Source: JABJOR01 sp965603075 (GTDB lineage: Bacteria > Pseudomonadota > Alphaproteobacteria > Rhodospirillales > Casp-alpha2). From it: a stretch of DNA of 64,000 bases. Below the pieces are notes generated by a model. That model searched no databases and was not told the origin of the DNA. It saw only the letters and a program-made list of their open reading frames with translations. A program made the position numbers and the translations under genes. Numbering within the stretch: the first letter of the stretch is position 1; each line of letters starts with the position of its first letter. Below are positions 1 to 8,327 of this stretch, piece after piece. The stretch covers positions 124,001 to 188,000 of the forward strand of contig CBFDBO010000002.1 in assembly GCA_965603075.1 (NCBI GenBank). Direction: 5' to 3'.

Positions 1-2
1 TG

Positions 3-2051
3 ACGCCAGCTGAGTTAGCTGAATCCTTGAATAGGTATACCATCGCACGGTTCTTACGGGCATATGAGATTATCGAGGGCGGTACCCTTCCCACAAATGA
101 AACCTCCTCGCAAGAAGAGGTCGCTGCCGCTAAAGAACAACCAATTACGTTGGAGGTTCCCGAAGACGCGTTTCTTTCAAGTCCGGAAACCACAAATACC
201 GCTGAAAGTAATGCACTGACAAAGCAAGAAGTTGCCCAGAGTGCGCCATCAGCATCCTCACTGGATCCTATTAATTTAGGCGATGGCGCTGAGAATGAAG
301 ATTTCTTTGCAGAAATGAAGGTATTCGGGGGCGAGCCAGCAGACGTAAATGCTCAAACGTCTAGCGTTACAGATCCTCAAAGTACACCGACTGAACCGGA
401 GGCACACCCCACAATAAGTGACGCTCCGGCTGGAAATGCCATTTCTAGTCTAGGGGGAACCGCACTTATTGCGTCCCCCTCTTCGCCTTTGGGGCGGGCC
501 ATACCGGAACATGAAAAATTGCGTAATGCGGTGTTGCTTAAATTACGTAAGGAATCAGAAGATCGATTAACGTCTTTAGAAGATGAACGTAAAAAGATGA
601 TCAATGAAGTCCTCGCTGAGGAGCAAGCCGAAATACAAGCCACGGGCGTTGATAATATTCAATCTGAGTTCAGAGCGAAAAAGCGTGCAGAGCTTAGCGG
701 GTCTGAATTACCGCCCGGCTACGTTGCCCCCCCCGATGGTGGTAATTCCGCCGTTCGGTTTTTACAGCGTTTGGGACTGTTTGGTGATGATGACGAAGCC
801 GAACAGCAACGAATAGTGGCTGAATCACTTCCTCACGAGACTCAACAAGCCTTAAAGAACGTAAAGACTAAAACCTTCACCGATAGTGGTTATAGCGCCC
901 CACCCGCGGGGCAAACGATCACTTCTTCGGGTGACAGCGCGGTTAGCGTGATCTCTCAAATGACCCAGATGTTCAAACCAGCGACGGGTTCGCCCCGGAC
1001 GGGTAGCCTTGTGGAAGGTCTTTCAGGTGGTTTTGGCAGCACCAATAATCAACAGCAAATGGCTCAATTACCCGCGTCCAGTCAAAGTACGGGTATATCA
1101 CAAGGCGTGATTCAATCTGGCAGACAAACCCAACAAGGCACTGAAATTGCAGCGCAACCTTCCCAACCTGCAATCGCGCCTTACCCTTTGACGGATGAAA
1201 CCTGGGACGTGACAGCAAGTATGGGGGGATTGTCTGGCTCAATGGTTGAAACGCAACCTGAACCGGAAATAGCGGACAATCCAATTATTGACACCCTAGC
1301 CAATGTCTTTGTGCCGCAACAGGATGATGGGAGTGATAGCTCAGCCCTTGCCTCATTTGAATCCAGTGGTTCATGGGATGTGGTTTCGGTTAAAGTCGCG
1401 CCAGCAGCCGCACAAATGTTATTAGGGCTTCCCACGGATGGGAGATTAGGTGTCTTACAGCTCGGCACCCCTATAATGCGTCCCGCCGCGACACCCGCAA
1501 CCGGGTTGGTCATGGGGCAATCCGTGATGCTTGGAAAATCACCACCCACGGCTCTGGACCCCAGTGCGGCAGGGAAATCATGTATCACAAAACATCAAGG
1601 CACCGTCACGTTTTGTATTGAAAGTATTGATTGGCCAGAGAGCCTGCAGACCGCCATTTGGGTAGACACGGTTATGTATCAGGGGCTGAATGCGATTGTA
1701 CGGTATGATAATGGGGTCGCAACCCGTTATCACTCATTGTTCCCTAGCGAATCATTCAGCAGCATTGTCGAACATTACATTGCTAAATTAGGCCCCCCCC
1801 ATAATACGTGGAATCGGTCAATCTCCCCCCTTGCTGCTGAGCAGCAAGCGAACCCGACCGTGTCTTGGAAAGCGGTAAATCCCTATACTCAAGTGGTGAA
1901 TGTGCTGGAGATCAGACAGTTTGATGATACTCGGGGCGGTTTCCCTGATGATAAACGGGGGGCGATTATGTTGCATAATGCCCAATCAGGGACAATCTTT
2001 CCGCAAGTTTCAGCTTTTGAGCTTATGCGCTTACGTCCCGTTAAAGGCTAA
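3..2051 (+). CDS. Uncharacterised protein, 5' end outside the window
   Basis: The reading frame is open from the first codon of the window, so the start lies upstream; the TTG at 27 is not preceded by a ribosome binding site and is probably internal. About 680 residues are visible. The first 150 are rich in Thr, Pro, Ser and Glu and look disordered. Roughly residues 165-230 are charged and Lys/Glu-rich, likely a coiled coil (LRKESEDRLTSLEDERKK). A Gly/Ser/Gln-rich stretch follows. The last ~160 residues are compact, with two Cys (SCITKHQGTVTFCIESIDWP), Trp and several conserved-looking turns (DTRGGFPDDKRGA), and end in a well-composed domain. No signal peptide can be judged because the N-terminus is missing. 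I do not recognise a named family; the C-terminal part looks like the conserved core of an alphaproteobacterial hypothetical protein. Confidence 0.85.
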   Translation, partial: TPAELAESLNRYTIARFLRAYEIIEGGTLPTNETSSQEEVAAAKEQPITLEVPEDAFLSSPETTNTAESNALTKQEVAQSAPSASSLDPINLGDGAENEDFFAEMKVFGGEPADVNAQTSSVTDPQSTPTEPEAHPTISDAPAGNAISSLGGTALIASPSSPLGRAIPEHEKLRNAVLLKLRKESEDRLTSLEDERKKMINEVLAEEQAEIQATGVDNIQSEFRAKKRAELSGSELPPGYVAPPDGGNSAVRFLQRLGLFGDDDEAEQQRIVAESLPHETQQALKNVKTKTFTDSGYSAPPAGQTITSSGDSAVSVISQMTQMFKPATGSPRTGSLVEGLSGGFGSTNNQQQMAQLPASSQSTGISQGVIQSGRQTQQGTEIAAQPSQPAIAPYPLTDETWDVTASMGGLSGSMVETQPEPEIADNPIIDTLANVFVPQQDDGSDSSALASFESSGSWDVVSVKVAPAAAQMLLGLPTDGRLGVLQLGTPIMRPAATPATGLVMGQSVMLGKSPPTALDPSAAGKSCITKHQGTVTFCIESIDWPESLQTAIWVDTVMYQGLNAIVRYDNGVATRYHSLFPSESFSSIVEHYIAKLGPPHNTWNRSISPLAAEQQANPTVSWKAVNPYTQVVNVLEIRQFDDTRGGFPDDKRGAIMLHNAQSGTIFPQVSAFELMRLRPVKG

Positions 2052-2083
2052 TTTAGCCTGTGTTCAATAGAAGGTAAAATAGC

Positions 2084-2962
2084 CTATATTTTATTAAACC
2101 AAGATGCAAAAAGTAACTTAAAGGTCTTCTTGGGACTATGGCTATGCTGCAATCGTTCGTCAAATACATCATAGCCGACTGAAGAAATCACTTTTAAATA
2201 ATGCGCGGCGACCGGTAGCGATATCAAAGGGGTTGTTGCTTTTCTGGAGAGCCCTTTTGAGGCGTCTCTGGTGCTCATAATCCTTTTTTCTGCTTCCTGG
2301 GCCAGAACCCTTATCACATCCTTCAGGCGATCAGGTGGATTGGTTGGGGATACTGTTGTCCAATCTATAGCGGACGTGCGCAATAGATCGCGCGGCAGCA
2401 TACATCGACCTTGTGATAATTGGAACGGGATGGAGCGGATTGTGCCGATTAATGCCCAAGCAATACCACAATCCCGTGCGGCATCGTTCATAATCTGATT
2501 GTCGCTTGTATATTTGGACCCCAGAATGATTTCTTGTGAAAGGCGGATCAGCGTTGATGACGTTCCTGAGCAATACTGGATCAGCGCATCCATTGAAGGG
2601 GGTGGTATATCATCCAGATCACTCGCGCGCGCATCAAGTAATTCATAAAATAACTGTTTTGAGAGGTTATGTTTGATAATCACATCAAACAAAGTGCCCG
2701 CCAATCCACTAGGGCGTGGCTGCTCTGGATTGATTTTTTCGATGGTTTCGTGCCACCACCTTAGGCGCATTTGCCCTAGTAGTGATTCGTTCACCTGCTC
2801 ACGAATACGGGCTATTTCCTCATTAAAAGCAAAAAGAGAAAATAAATCCTGCCGATATTGGCGGGGGGCCAGCATGATACATAGATATCGATCATGGTCA
2901 TATTTAGCGACCTGATCTATACAATATTGGGCTTGAGATTGCTGATTTTTGAGCTGGGGCAT
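2084..2962 (-). CDS. Squalene/phytoene synthase-family protein, NDUFAF6-like complex I assembly factor
   Basis: The protein (292 aa from the ATG at 2962) has the isoprenyl-synthase helical fold, with YCIDQVAKYDHDRYL at its N-terminus, FNEEIARIREQV where true synthases carry the first Asp-rich motif, MRLRWWHE, and GIAWALIGTIRS near the second. The DxxxD metal motifs of squalene/phytoene synthases are absent. This matches the non-catalytic branch that includes mitochondrial NDUFAF6, which helps build respiratory complex I. A TTG at 3025 would add 21 residues, but family members begin near the ATG chosen here. It is transcribed away from the gene at 3200. The NDUFAF3-like homologue lies 4 kb away. 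Family assignment is firm; the complex I role is inferred from the mitochondrial orthologue. Confidence 0.88.
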   Translation of the reverse strand: MPQLKNQQSQAQYCIDQVAKYDHDRYLCIMLAPRQYRQDLFSLFAFNEEIARIREQVNESLLGQMRLRWWHETIEKINPEQPRPSGLAGTLFDVIIKHNLSKQLFYELLDARASDLDDIPPPSMDALIQYCSGTSSTLIRLSQEIILGSKYTSDNQIMNDAARDCGIAWALIGTIRSIPFQLSQGRCMLPRDLLRTSAIDWTTVSPTNPPDRLKDVIRVLAQEAEKRIMSTRDASKGLSRKATTPLISLPVAAHYLKVISSVGYDVFDERLQHSHSPKKTFKLLFASWFNKI

Positions 2963-3081
2963 GACTTTATATAGATATGGGAAGCTTTTATGAGTGAAGG
3001 GGCACGAGGAATAATATGTATTCAACGTATTGAATTTTTAAATTGATGTTCAATTTTTACAAGCGTATATAGCACGTTAGA

Positions 3082-3096
3082 TTAGACTTGGTCTAA
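3082..3096. promoter_or_regulatory. Perfect palindrome in divergent promoter region, possible operator
   Basis: TTAGAC-TTG-GTCTAA is a perfect inverted repeat with 6-bp arms. It sits in the AT-rich gap between the NDUFAF6-like gene (minus) and the membrane protein starting at 3200 (plus). The symmetry and position suit a repressor or activator site. It bears some resemblance to iron-responsive Irr-type boxes as I recall them, but that is only a suggestion. Confidence 0.35.
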
Positions 3097-3199
3097 ATAA
3101 GTTAATATCATATTAGAACATTTAAGGCATAAGCTCTGACGTTATTTTGTTTATTTATTTGTATAACTCGAATTCATTAACCCTATGAAAGGTATTTCC

Positions 3200-3811
3200 A
3201 TGGCTGGTATTTTGGCTAATTTAAAATCAACAATCATCGCGGGCATCGTCCTGTTGGTTGTTATGGTTGTCGCTGTTGGTGGTTTGACGGATTACAGTCT
3301 CGCTGTTGATCACGCTTATATGACATTTGTAATGCGCTTTTTGCATGTTCTTTGCGGTGTAATGTGGATTGGATTGTTATGGTATTTCAATTTCGTGCAA
3401 ATTCCGAACATGCCTAAAATTCCCGATGATCAGAAACCTGCTATTGGCAAAGTGATTGCTCCTGCTGCTCTTTGGTGGTTCCGTTGGGGGGCAATGGGCA
3501 CGATCATCACAGGCCTTCTTTTATCTTACATGAATGGCTATTTGGTAGAAGCACTCACCATTGGTGCCGTAGAAGACTTCGCCGTTGCCAAACATGTATT
3601 TATCGGTCTTGGCATGTGGATGGGTATTATCATGTGGTTCAACGTTTGGTTTGTTATTTGGCCAAACCAAAAACGTGCGCTGGGTATTGTTGAAGTTGAC
3701 GCGGAAACCAAAGCTGCTTCTGCTCGTACCGCTATGTTGTTCTCACGGACCAACACATTGCTGTCTATTCCAATGCTTTACGCCATGGTTTCAGCGCAGA
3801 ACGTATTCTAG
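3200..3811 (+). CDS. Urate oxidase N-terminal (Urate_ox_N/PuuD-like) family membrane protein
   Basis: This 203-residue protein has about five membrane segments (near residues 11-29, 44-63, 92-110, 131-154 and 186-198). Segment two contains RFLHVLCGVMWIGLLWYFN and segment four AKHVFIGLGMWMGIIMWFNV, whose His residues fit the pattern of the Urate_ox_N (DUF989) domain of PuuD-type membrane urate hydroxylases. Unlike full-length PuuD there is no cytochrome c domain (no CxxCH), so the electron partner must be separate, or the function differs. The ATG at 3200 is preferred over 3185 because AAAGG lies 7 bases before it. A strong terminator follows. No other purine-catabolism gene is nearby, so urate as the substrate is unproven. 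Confidence 0.85.
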   Translation: MAGILANLKSTIIAGIVLLVVMVVAVGGLTDYSLAVDHAYMTFVMRFLHVLCGVMWIGLLWYFNFVQIPNMPKIPDDQKPAIGKVIAPAALWWFRWGAMGTIITGLLLSYMNGYLVEALTIGAVEDFAVAKHVFIGLGMWMGIIMWFNVWFVIWPNQKRALGIVEVDAETKAASARTAMLFSRTNTLLSIPMLYAMVSAQNVF

Positions 3812-3835
3812 GTTTTAACCTAAATTACTGTTTTT

Positions 3836-3872
3836 AAGGCCCGGTACATATAACAATGTACCGGGCCTTTTT
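3836..3872 (+). terminator. Rho-independent terminator
   Basis: A 13-bp perfect stem (AAGGCCCGGTACA with TGTACCGGGCCTT), 8-base loop, and a run of T follow the stop codon of the membrane protein at 3811 by 24 bases. It should end that transcript as a single-gene unit. Confidence 0.92.
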
Positions 3873-3930
3873 ATATCCCTACCCCTTTAGGCAGCTTAAA
3901 GTGACATCAAGGTAGTTGTGATTTATGCAC

Positions 3931-3964
3931 CAAAAGGCTATTAAAACCTTCCTTTAGCCTTTTG
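3931..3964 (+). promoter_or_regulatory. Stem-loop in the leader of the PEP carboxylase-like gene
   Basis: CAAAAGGCTA (3931-3940) and TAGCCTTTTG (3955-3964) form a perfect 10-bp stem with a 14-base loop, ending 18 bases before the ATG at 3983. It lacks a proper T-run, so it is not an obvious terminator. Its position suggests a leader hairpin affecting translation or elongation, or an operator; which one is not shown. Confidence 0.45.
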
Positions 3965-3982
3965 ATGAATTGAGCTTATTGT

Positions 3983-6862
3983 ATGTCTGGAAACGCCTCT
4001 GCTCCGTATATTGAAACCCTAACATCATTACGGCAATCCATCCCGAATGATCCTAAGCGCAATCCCACGGAATTTCTTGCGTATCAAATTTCTACGGAAA
4101 TCGAAAATGGCAGTGTCAGTATTGATACATTGGGAATTATGGCCAAAGACTTGAGCGATAAGGCTTTTGTCCGTCGTGCAAAACATATTAAAAATTATGT
4201 TGGTTTGGATGACGGACAATTAATTGATGCTCGTTTGCTCGACTTAATCGCAAAGACGATCAAAGATAATTCAGCACCCAACTCATTTGAAGATTTTAAA
4301 AGGTATTGGGAAAATACGAGATCTGGCGCTGTTTTTACGGCCCATCCAACTTTTGGCATGAGCCATGAACTGCGTCAAATTATGGTCGAATTTGCTTCTG
4401 CAAGTGAGGGGGTACCCCTAAATGAAGCTGAAAAACGCCTCTCCGACCAGCCTCATAAAGCCGATGAGAGTATTTCCCTTAAAGATGAGCATGGAGACGC
4501 TCAAAAAGCCATTAAACAGCTCCAGGGGGCTTTAAACTGGCTTAACCAACACATTCTGCAAGTTGCTAGAGACAATTGGCCCGAAAAATGGACTGAGCTT
4601 AATCCCGCCCCGCTTAGTGTGGCGAGCTGGGTTGGTTATGATCTGGATGGTCGTACCGATATTGGTTGGCAACAAATGCTTCGCTTGCGTCTGGCTGAAA
4701 AAGCCGTTCAATTATCGCGGTATCACGAAAACGCTCAGGCTTTGCAATCACGTAATTCAAATGTAGACGGCCTACCTAAGCTTGTTGACGCTCTAAATGC
4801 TGCCAAGATCAGTGCGGATGCCCATGGGGAACGTTTTGAAGGCAAAGTCGATGCACCCGATGTGCTTGCTGACGCCGCCAATGCGTTGACCTCTGTTGAG
4901 CAAGCCGGTCACGTAACATCCGTTACCCCATTTATTGAGATTATTAATTCCATTATTGGTGATTTAGGTTCTGATGATGAGAATCTGACCCAAGAGCTGG
5001 TCTTGTTGCGTTCGGAGATGATAAATCTCGGTCTTGGAACCGCTCATTTACATTTCCGAATTAATACAACCCAGCTCCACAATGGATTTGCGCATTTATT
5101 AGAAATGGACGGCGACGCGGGCTTCTCTAGCCGTATGCAATTATCAAAATTGAATGAGCTTATTGAAAAAGTAGTCCCCCATAAGGTCAGCTTTCGATCT
5201 TTGATGCATGAAGGTTCATCTGCCATACGTCAATTTATTCTGATTGCTCAAATTTTAAAACACGTTGACCAAGACACGCCAATCCGATTTTTGATTGCAG
5301 AATGCGAGAGCTCATTTACGGTGCTCGTGGCGCTTTATTTTGCCCGCTTATTTGGGATTGAACATAAAGTTGATATCTCCCCCCTATTTGAAACCCCTTC
5401 GGCTATGGAAAAAGGCGTTCGTATTCTTGAGCAATTGACCAAGAATGAGCATTATTTAGCCTATATCAAGTTACGGGGTAGAATATCGATTCAAACAGGG
5501 TTTTCTGACGCGGGACGCTTTATCGGGCAAATACCAGCAACGTTGGCTGTTGAACGCTTACAAATGAAGCTTGCACGTTTGTTAGGACATCAAGGCATGA
5601 GCGGCATTGAGGTGTTGTTTTTTAATACCCATGGCGAGTCTATTGGTCGGGGGGCGCACCCAATCAGCATGTCAGACCGACTTAATTACGTACTAAGCCC
5701 AGCAGCGCGGAGCCAGTATGTCCGCGCGGGCATTCCACTGGTCCACGAAACGAGTTTCCAAGGGGGGGATGGTTATTTGTTGTTTGGCAGTGATGAACTG
5801 GCCAAAGCCAGTGTTTGTAATATTTTGGAAAATGCCTATTCAATTACCGATCAGACGGATAACCAAGTTCTAGCATCTTTTGCCAAAGACCCCTTCTACC
5901 GGGATACAGATTTTAGTTTGGATTTTTTCTTGCACCTGAAATCATTCCAAGAGCGTTTGTTTGATGATGCGGATTACCGGGCGGCTTTGGGCAGCTTTGG
6001 TGTTAATTTATTATATAAAACAGGTTCCCGTAAATCTATTCGACAGCATGAAAGCGCGAACCCTGTTGATCGTGGAAATCCTCGCCAAATGCGAGCCATC
6101 CCTCATAATGCCATCTTGCAACAACTAGGCTATACAGCCCATGTAATCAGTGGTGTGGGCACGGCTGTTGGTGATGAGAATGAGCGTTTTGTTGAACTGT
6201 GCCAAGAATCCGACCGGGCTTTACGAATAATGAGCATGGTCGCCCATGCTAAACGTATAAGCAGCCTGAATACATTGGGGGCCTATGCTCGTTTGTTTGA
6301 TCCAGGATATTGGATGGCACGGGCCTATGCGGGCTCTGAGCCATCTTTGGTGTCATCCTTACGTGATCTTTCCGCAATTTTAAAGGGTGATGGTCGTTTT
6401 GAAGCGATGACAAGGTTGACCCATCATTTGAGGAATGATGCTATGGATTTGCATGAAGTCCTTAATCAACTCTCCCTTGAAAGTGGCAAAAGCCCTGATG
6501 AAGAGCGATTACAACTTGATTTATTGCACGCAATTCGAATTGCTTTGATAGAGCACATTTTCATATTAGCGGCTCAAATTCCGCCCTTTGCTGAACAACA
6601 TGGCGTTGACCAAGAAAAATTAATGGCGCTTATATTGTCGCTTGAAATACCGGAGGCAATTGCAATATTACGAAATATCTTCCCAAAGGAATTTGATGAA
6701 GAAATTACCGCTGAATTTGATGAGGTCGATAATTTCAGTAACCCAGAATCGGGTGGCTATCGCTCACTGCACGAGAGTCTGATAAAGCCGATGGAAGAGG
6801 CATATGATTTAACCCGACAAATTGGTGTCGGTATCTCGCATCACTTCTTGGCGCACGGTTAA
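3983..6862 (+). CDS. ppc: Divergent phosphoenolpyruvate carboxylase homologue
   Basis: The 959-residue protein has PEP-carboxylase length and order of motifs. PEPC converts PEP and bicarbonate to oxaloacetate. The catalytic-His motif is kept (TAHPTFGMS, residues 119-127). The lysine loop reads GFSDAGRFIG (about 506-515) where E. coli has GYSDSAKDAG, so the Lys is not conserved. The glycine-rich loop reads HGESIGRGAHP (550-560), two residues shorter than HGRGGSIGRGG and lacking the first Arg. RAIP is kept but followed by HNAI instead of WIF. The usual C-terminal MRNTG is absent; this protein ends SHHFLAHG. It may be a specialised alphaproteobacterial PEPC or an inactive paralogue. It is a single-gene unit with a leader hairpin, convergent with the next gene. 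Confidence 0.88.
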   Translation: MSGNASAPYIETLTSLRQSIPNDPKRNPTEFLAYQISTEIENGSVSIDTLGIMAKDLSDKAFVRRAKHIKNYVGLDDGQLIDARLLDLIAKTIKDNSAPNSFEDFKRYWENTRSGAVFTAHPTFGMSHELRQIMVEFASASEGVPLNEAEKRLSDQPHKADESISLKDEHGDAQKAIKQLQGALNWLNQHILQVARDNWPEKWTELNPAPLSVASWVGYDLDGRTDIGWQQMLRLRLAEKAVQLSRYHENAQALQSRNSNVDGLPKLVDALNAAKISADAHGERFEGKVDAPDVLADAANALTSVEQAGHVTSVTPFIEIINSIIGDLGSDDENLTQELVLLRSEMINLGLGTAHLHFRINTTQLHNGFAHLLEMDGDAGFSSRMQLSKLNELIEKVVPHKVSFRSLMHEGSSAIRQFILIAQILKHVDQDTPIRFLIAECESSFTVLVALYFARLFGIEHKVDISPLFETPSAMEKGVRILEQLTKNEHYLAYIKLRGRISIQTGFSDAGRFIGQIPATLAVERLQMKLARLLGHQGMSGIEVLFFNTHGESIGRGAHPISMSDRLNYVLSPAARSQYVRAGIPLVHETSFQGGDGYLLFGSDELAKASVCNILENAYSITDQTDNQVLASFAKDPFYRDTDFSLDFFLHLKSFQERLFDDADYRAALGSFGVNLLYKTGSRKSIRQHESANPVDRGNPRQMRAIPHNAILQQLGYTAHVISGVGTAVGDENERFVELCQESDRALRIMSMVAHAKRISSLNTLGAYARLFDPGYWMARAYAGSEPSLVSSLRDLSAILKGDGRFEAMTRLTHHLRNDAMDLHEVLNQLSLESGKSPDEERLQLDLLHAIRIALIEHIFILAAQIPPFAEQHGVDQEKLMALILSLEIPEAIAILRNIFPKEFDEEITAEFDEVDNFSNPESGGYRSLHESLIKPMEEAYDLTRQIGVGISHHFLAHG

Positions 6863-6957
6863 GCTACCAAATAACCCTGCCCAGCAGAGCATCATTATAA
6901 TTCCTGATGTTTGCGCGAGAAAATTATGCCGAGCCCCCGCCCCTGAGCAACTCTTGA

Positions 6958-7347
6958 TCAATCTATAAAGATTAAGGCAGCCGCCACCCGGCGACCTTCG
7001 GCAATGAGTACATTGAATGTACGACAGGCAGCGCCCGTATCCATCCATTCAAGAACGATATTATGGTCTTTCAAAAGTTTACGAAGGTCTGGTGGCGGTG
7101 GCAAAAAAGTCTCGCCACAGCCAATAACCAACAGATCAAATTGCTCCGCTTCATTCAAAACCAATTGGAGCATTTCTATTTGAAAGGTCTCATCAAAGAC
7201 CAATGTGCTTTCGTGTACTTGTTCGGGTAGAATAATGATACTGCCTTGATAGCTATCCTGTGCCACCCTAAATTGACCTGCACCATAGCTGGTGATGATC
7301 TTGGTACCTTCGGGTACCATAGGCGTGATATCAATAGCACTTCCCAT
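6958..7347 (-). CDS. Mth938-like (DUF498) protein, NDUFAF3-type complex I assembly factor
   Basis: The 129-residue protein matches the Mth938/DUF498 fold: an N-terminal beta segment (ITSYGAGQFRVAQDSYQGSI), LLVIGCGETFLPPPPDLRK in the middle, and a C-terminal WMDTGAACRTFNVLIAEGRRVAAALI. The mitochondrial member is NDUFAF3, a complex I assembly factor; the bacterial proteins are usually encoded with secDF, as here, 22 bases after secF and in the same direction. AAAGG lies just upstream of the ATG. Being last of yajC-secD-secF, it is probably co-transcribed with the translocon genes. Whether it serves complex I or export in bacteria is inferred, not shown. Confidence 0.9.
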   Translation of the reverse strand: MGSAIDITPMVPEGTKIITSYGAGQFRVAQDSYQGSIIILPEQVHESTLVFDETFQIEMLQLVLNEAEQFDLLVIGCGETFLPPPPDLRKLLKDHNIVLEWMDTGAACRTFNVLIAEGRRVAAALIFID

Positions 7348-7369
7348 AGGGGAGACCTTTATTGGTTAA

Positions 7370-8308
7370 TTAGGCTTCTGAGTTCACCGCTTGCTTCTCA
7401 TCATCATCTTCACCAGGGTTACGGTTCAGATCCATATGCAACAAGGCGGGAACCGCCAGACAAATGGATGAATAGGTTCCAATGATGACACCAAATATCA
7501 TGGCGAAACTGAAATCACGAATCACAGCGCTACCCAAGAAATAAAGAGCCGACAAAGCGATTAGGGTTGTAACACTGGTCATTACCGTTCGTGCAAGGGT
7601 CTCATTGACGCTGCCGTTTAATAGGTCATCCAGCGGACGGGTTTTGTATTTTCGTAGATTCTCACGCACCCGGTCATAGAGAACCACCGTATCATTGATT
7701 GAATACCCGGCAATGGTCAAAATAGCCGCCACTGTGGTCAGGTTGAATTCTAATCCCAACAGCGCAAATACACCAATTGTGGCGATTACATCATGGGTTA
7801 GCGCGATCACCGCGCCCACACCAAATTGCCATTCAAAGCGTATCCAGATATAGAAAAGAATGGCAAAAATTGCCAAACCAACAGCATAGAGACCATCCCA
7901 GAACAGCTCGTCACTGACTTTTGGTCCGACAACTTCTGTACGGCGATACTCAATGCCCTCACCGAGGGCAACCTTTACGGCCTCCACAGCGATTTGTTGG
8001 GCTTTCTCATCACCATCTTGCTTTTGGATACGGATGAGAACTTCTGTTTCTTCGCCAAACTCTTGCAAGCTGACCTCACCCAAACCAAGTCCGCCTAATT
8101 GGGATCGCATGGAAACGATGTCGGCTGCTTGTTCGGTACGGATTTCAATAAGAATACCACCCTTGAAATCAATGCCGTAATTTAACCCGTTGGTGAGAAA
8201 TATGCCAATTGAAGACAGCATAATGATGACGCTTAACATAAAGTACTTAGATTTGTGCTGAATGAACGACACATTAGTGTTTTCTGGGACGAGGCGAATA
8301 CCACGCAT
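7370..8308 (-). CDS. secF: Protein translocase subunit SecF
   Basis: SecF is the smaller partner of SecD in the accessory complex that uses the proton gradient to help SecYEG move proteins out of the cytoplasm. The 312-residue product has a first membrane helix (residues ~24-43), the periplasmic NYGIDFKGGILIEI motif, and a C-terminal five-helix block with NDTVVLYDRVREN and TSVTTLIALSALYF. The ATG at 8308 is chosen because AGGGGAAAG lies just before it, whereas the upstream GTG or TTG starts would overlap secD. It lies 19 bases after secD in a yajC-secD-secF-NDUFAF3-like operon. Confidence 0.97.
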   Translation of the reverse strand: MRGIRLVPENTNVSFIQHKSKYFMLSVIIMLSSIGIFLTNGLNYGIDFKGGILIEIRTEQAADIVSMRSQLGGLGLGEVSLQEFGEETEVLIRIQKQDGDEKAQQIAVEAVKVALGEGIEYRRTEVVGPKVSDELFWDGLYAVGLAIFAILFYIWIRFEWQFGVGAVIALTHDVIATIGVFALLGLEFNLTTVAAILTIAGYSINDTVVLYDRVRENLRKYKTRPLDDLLNGSVNETLARTVMTSVTTLIALSALYFLGSAVIRDFSFAMIFGVIIGTYSSICLAVPALLHMDLNRNPGEDDDEKQAVNSEA

Positions 8309-8327
8309 AATACTTTCCCCTACCCTA

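Noticed and set aside
377..1588. Several reverse-strand ORFs of 88-135 residues opposite the first gene
   Set aside because: They lack ribosome binding sites and motifs and are typical shadows of a low-complexity frame.
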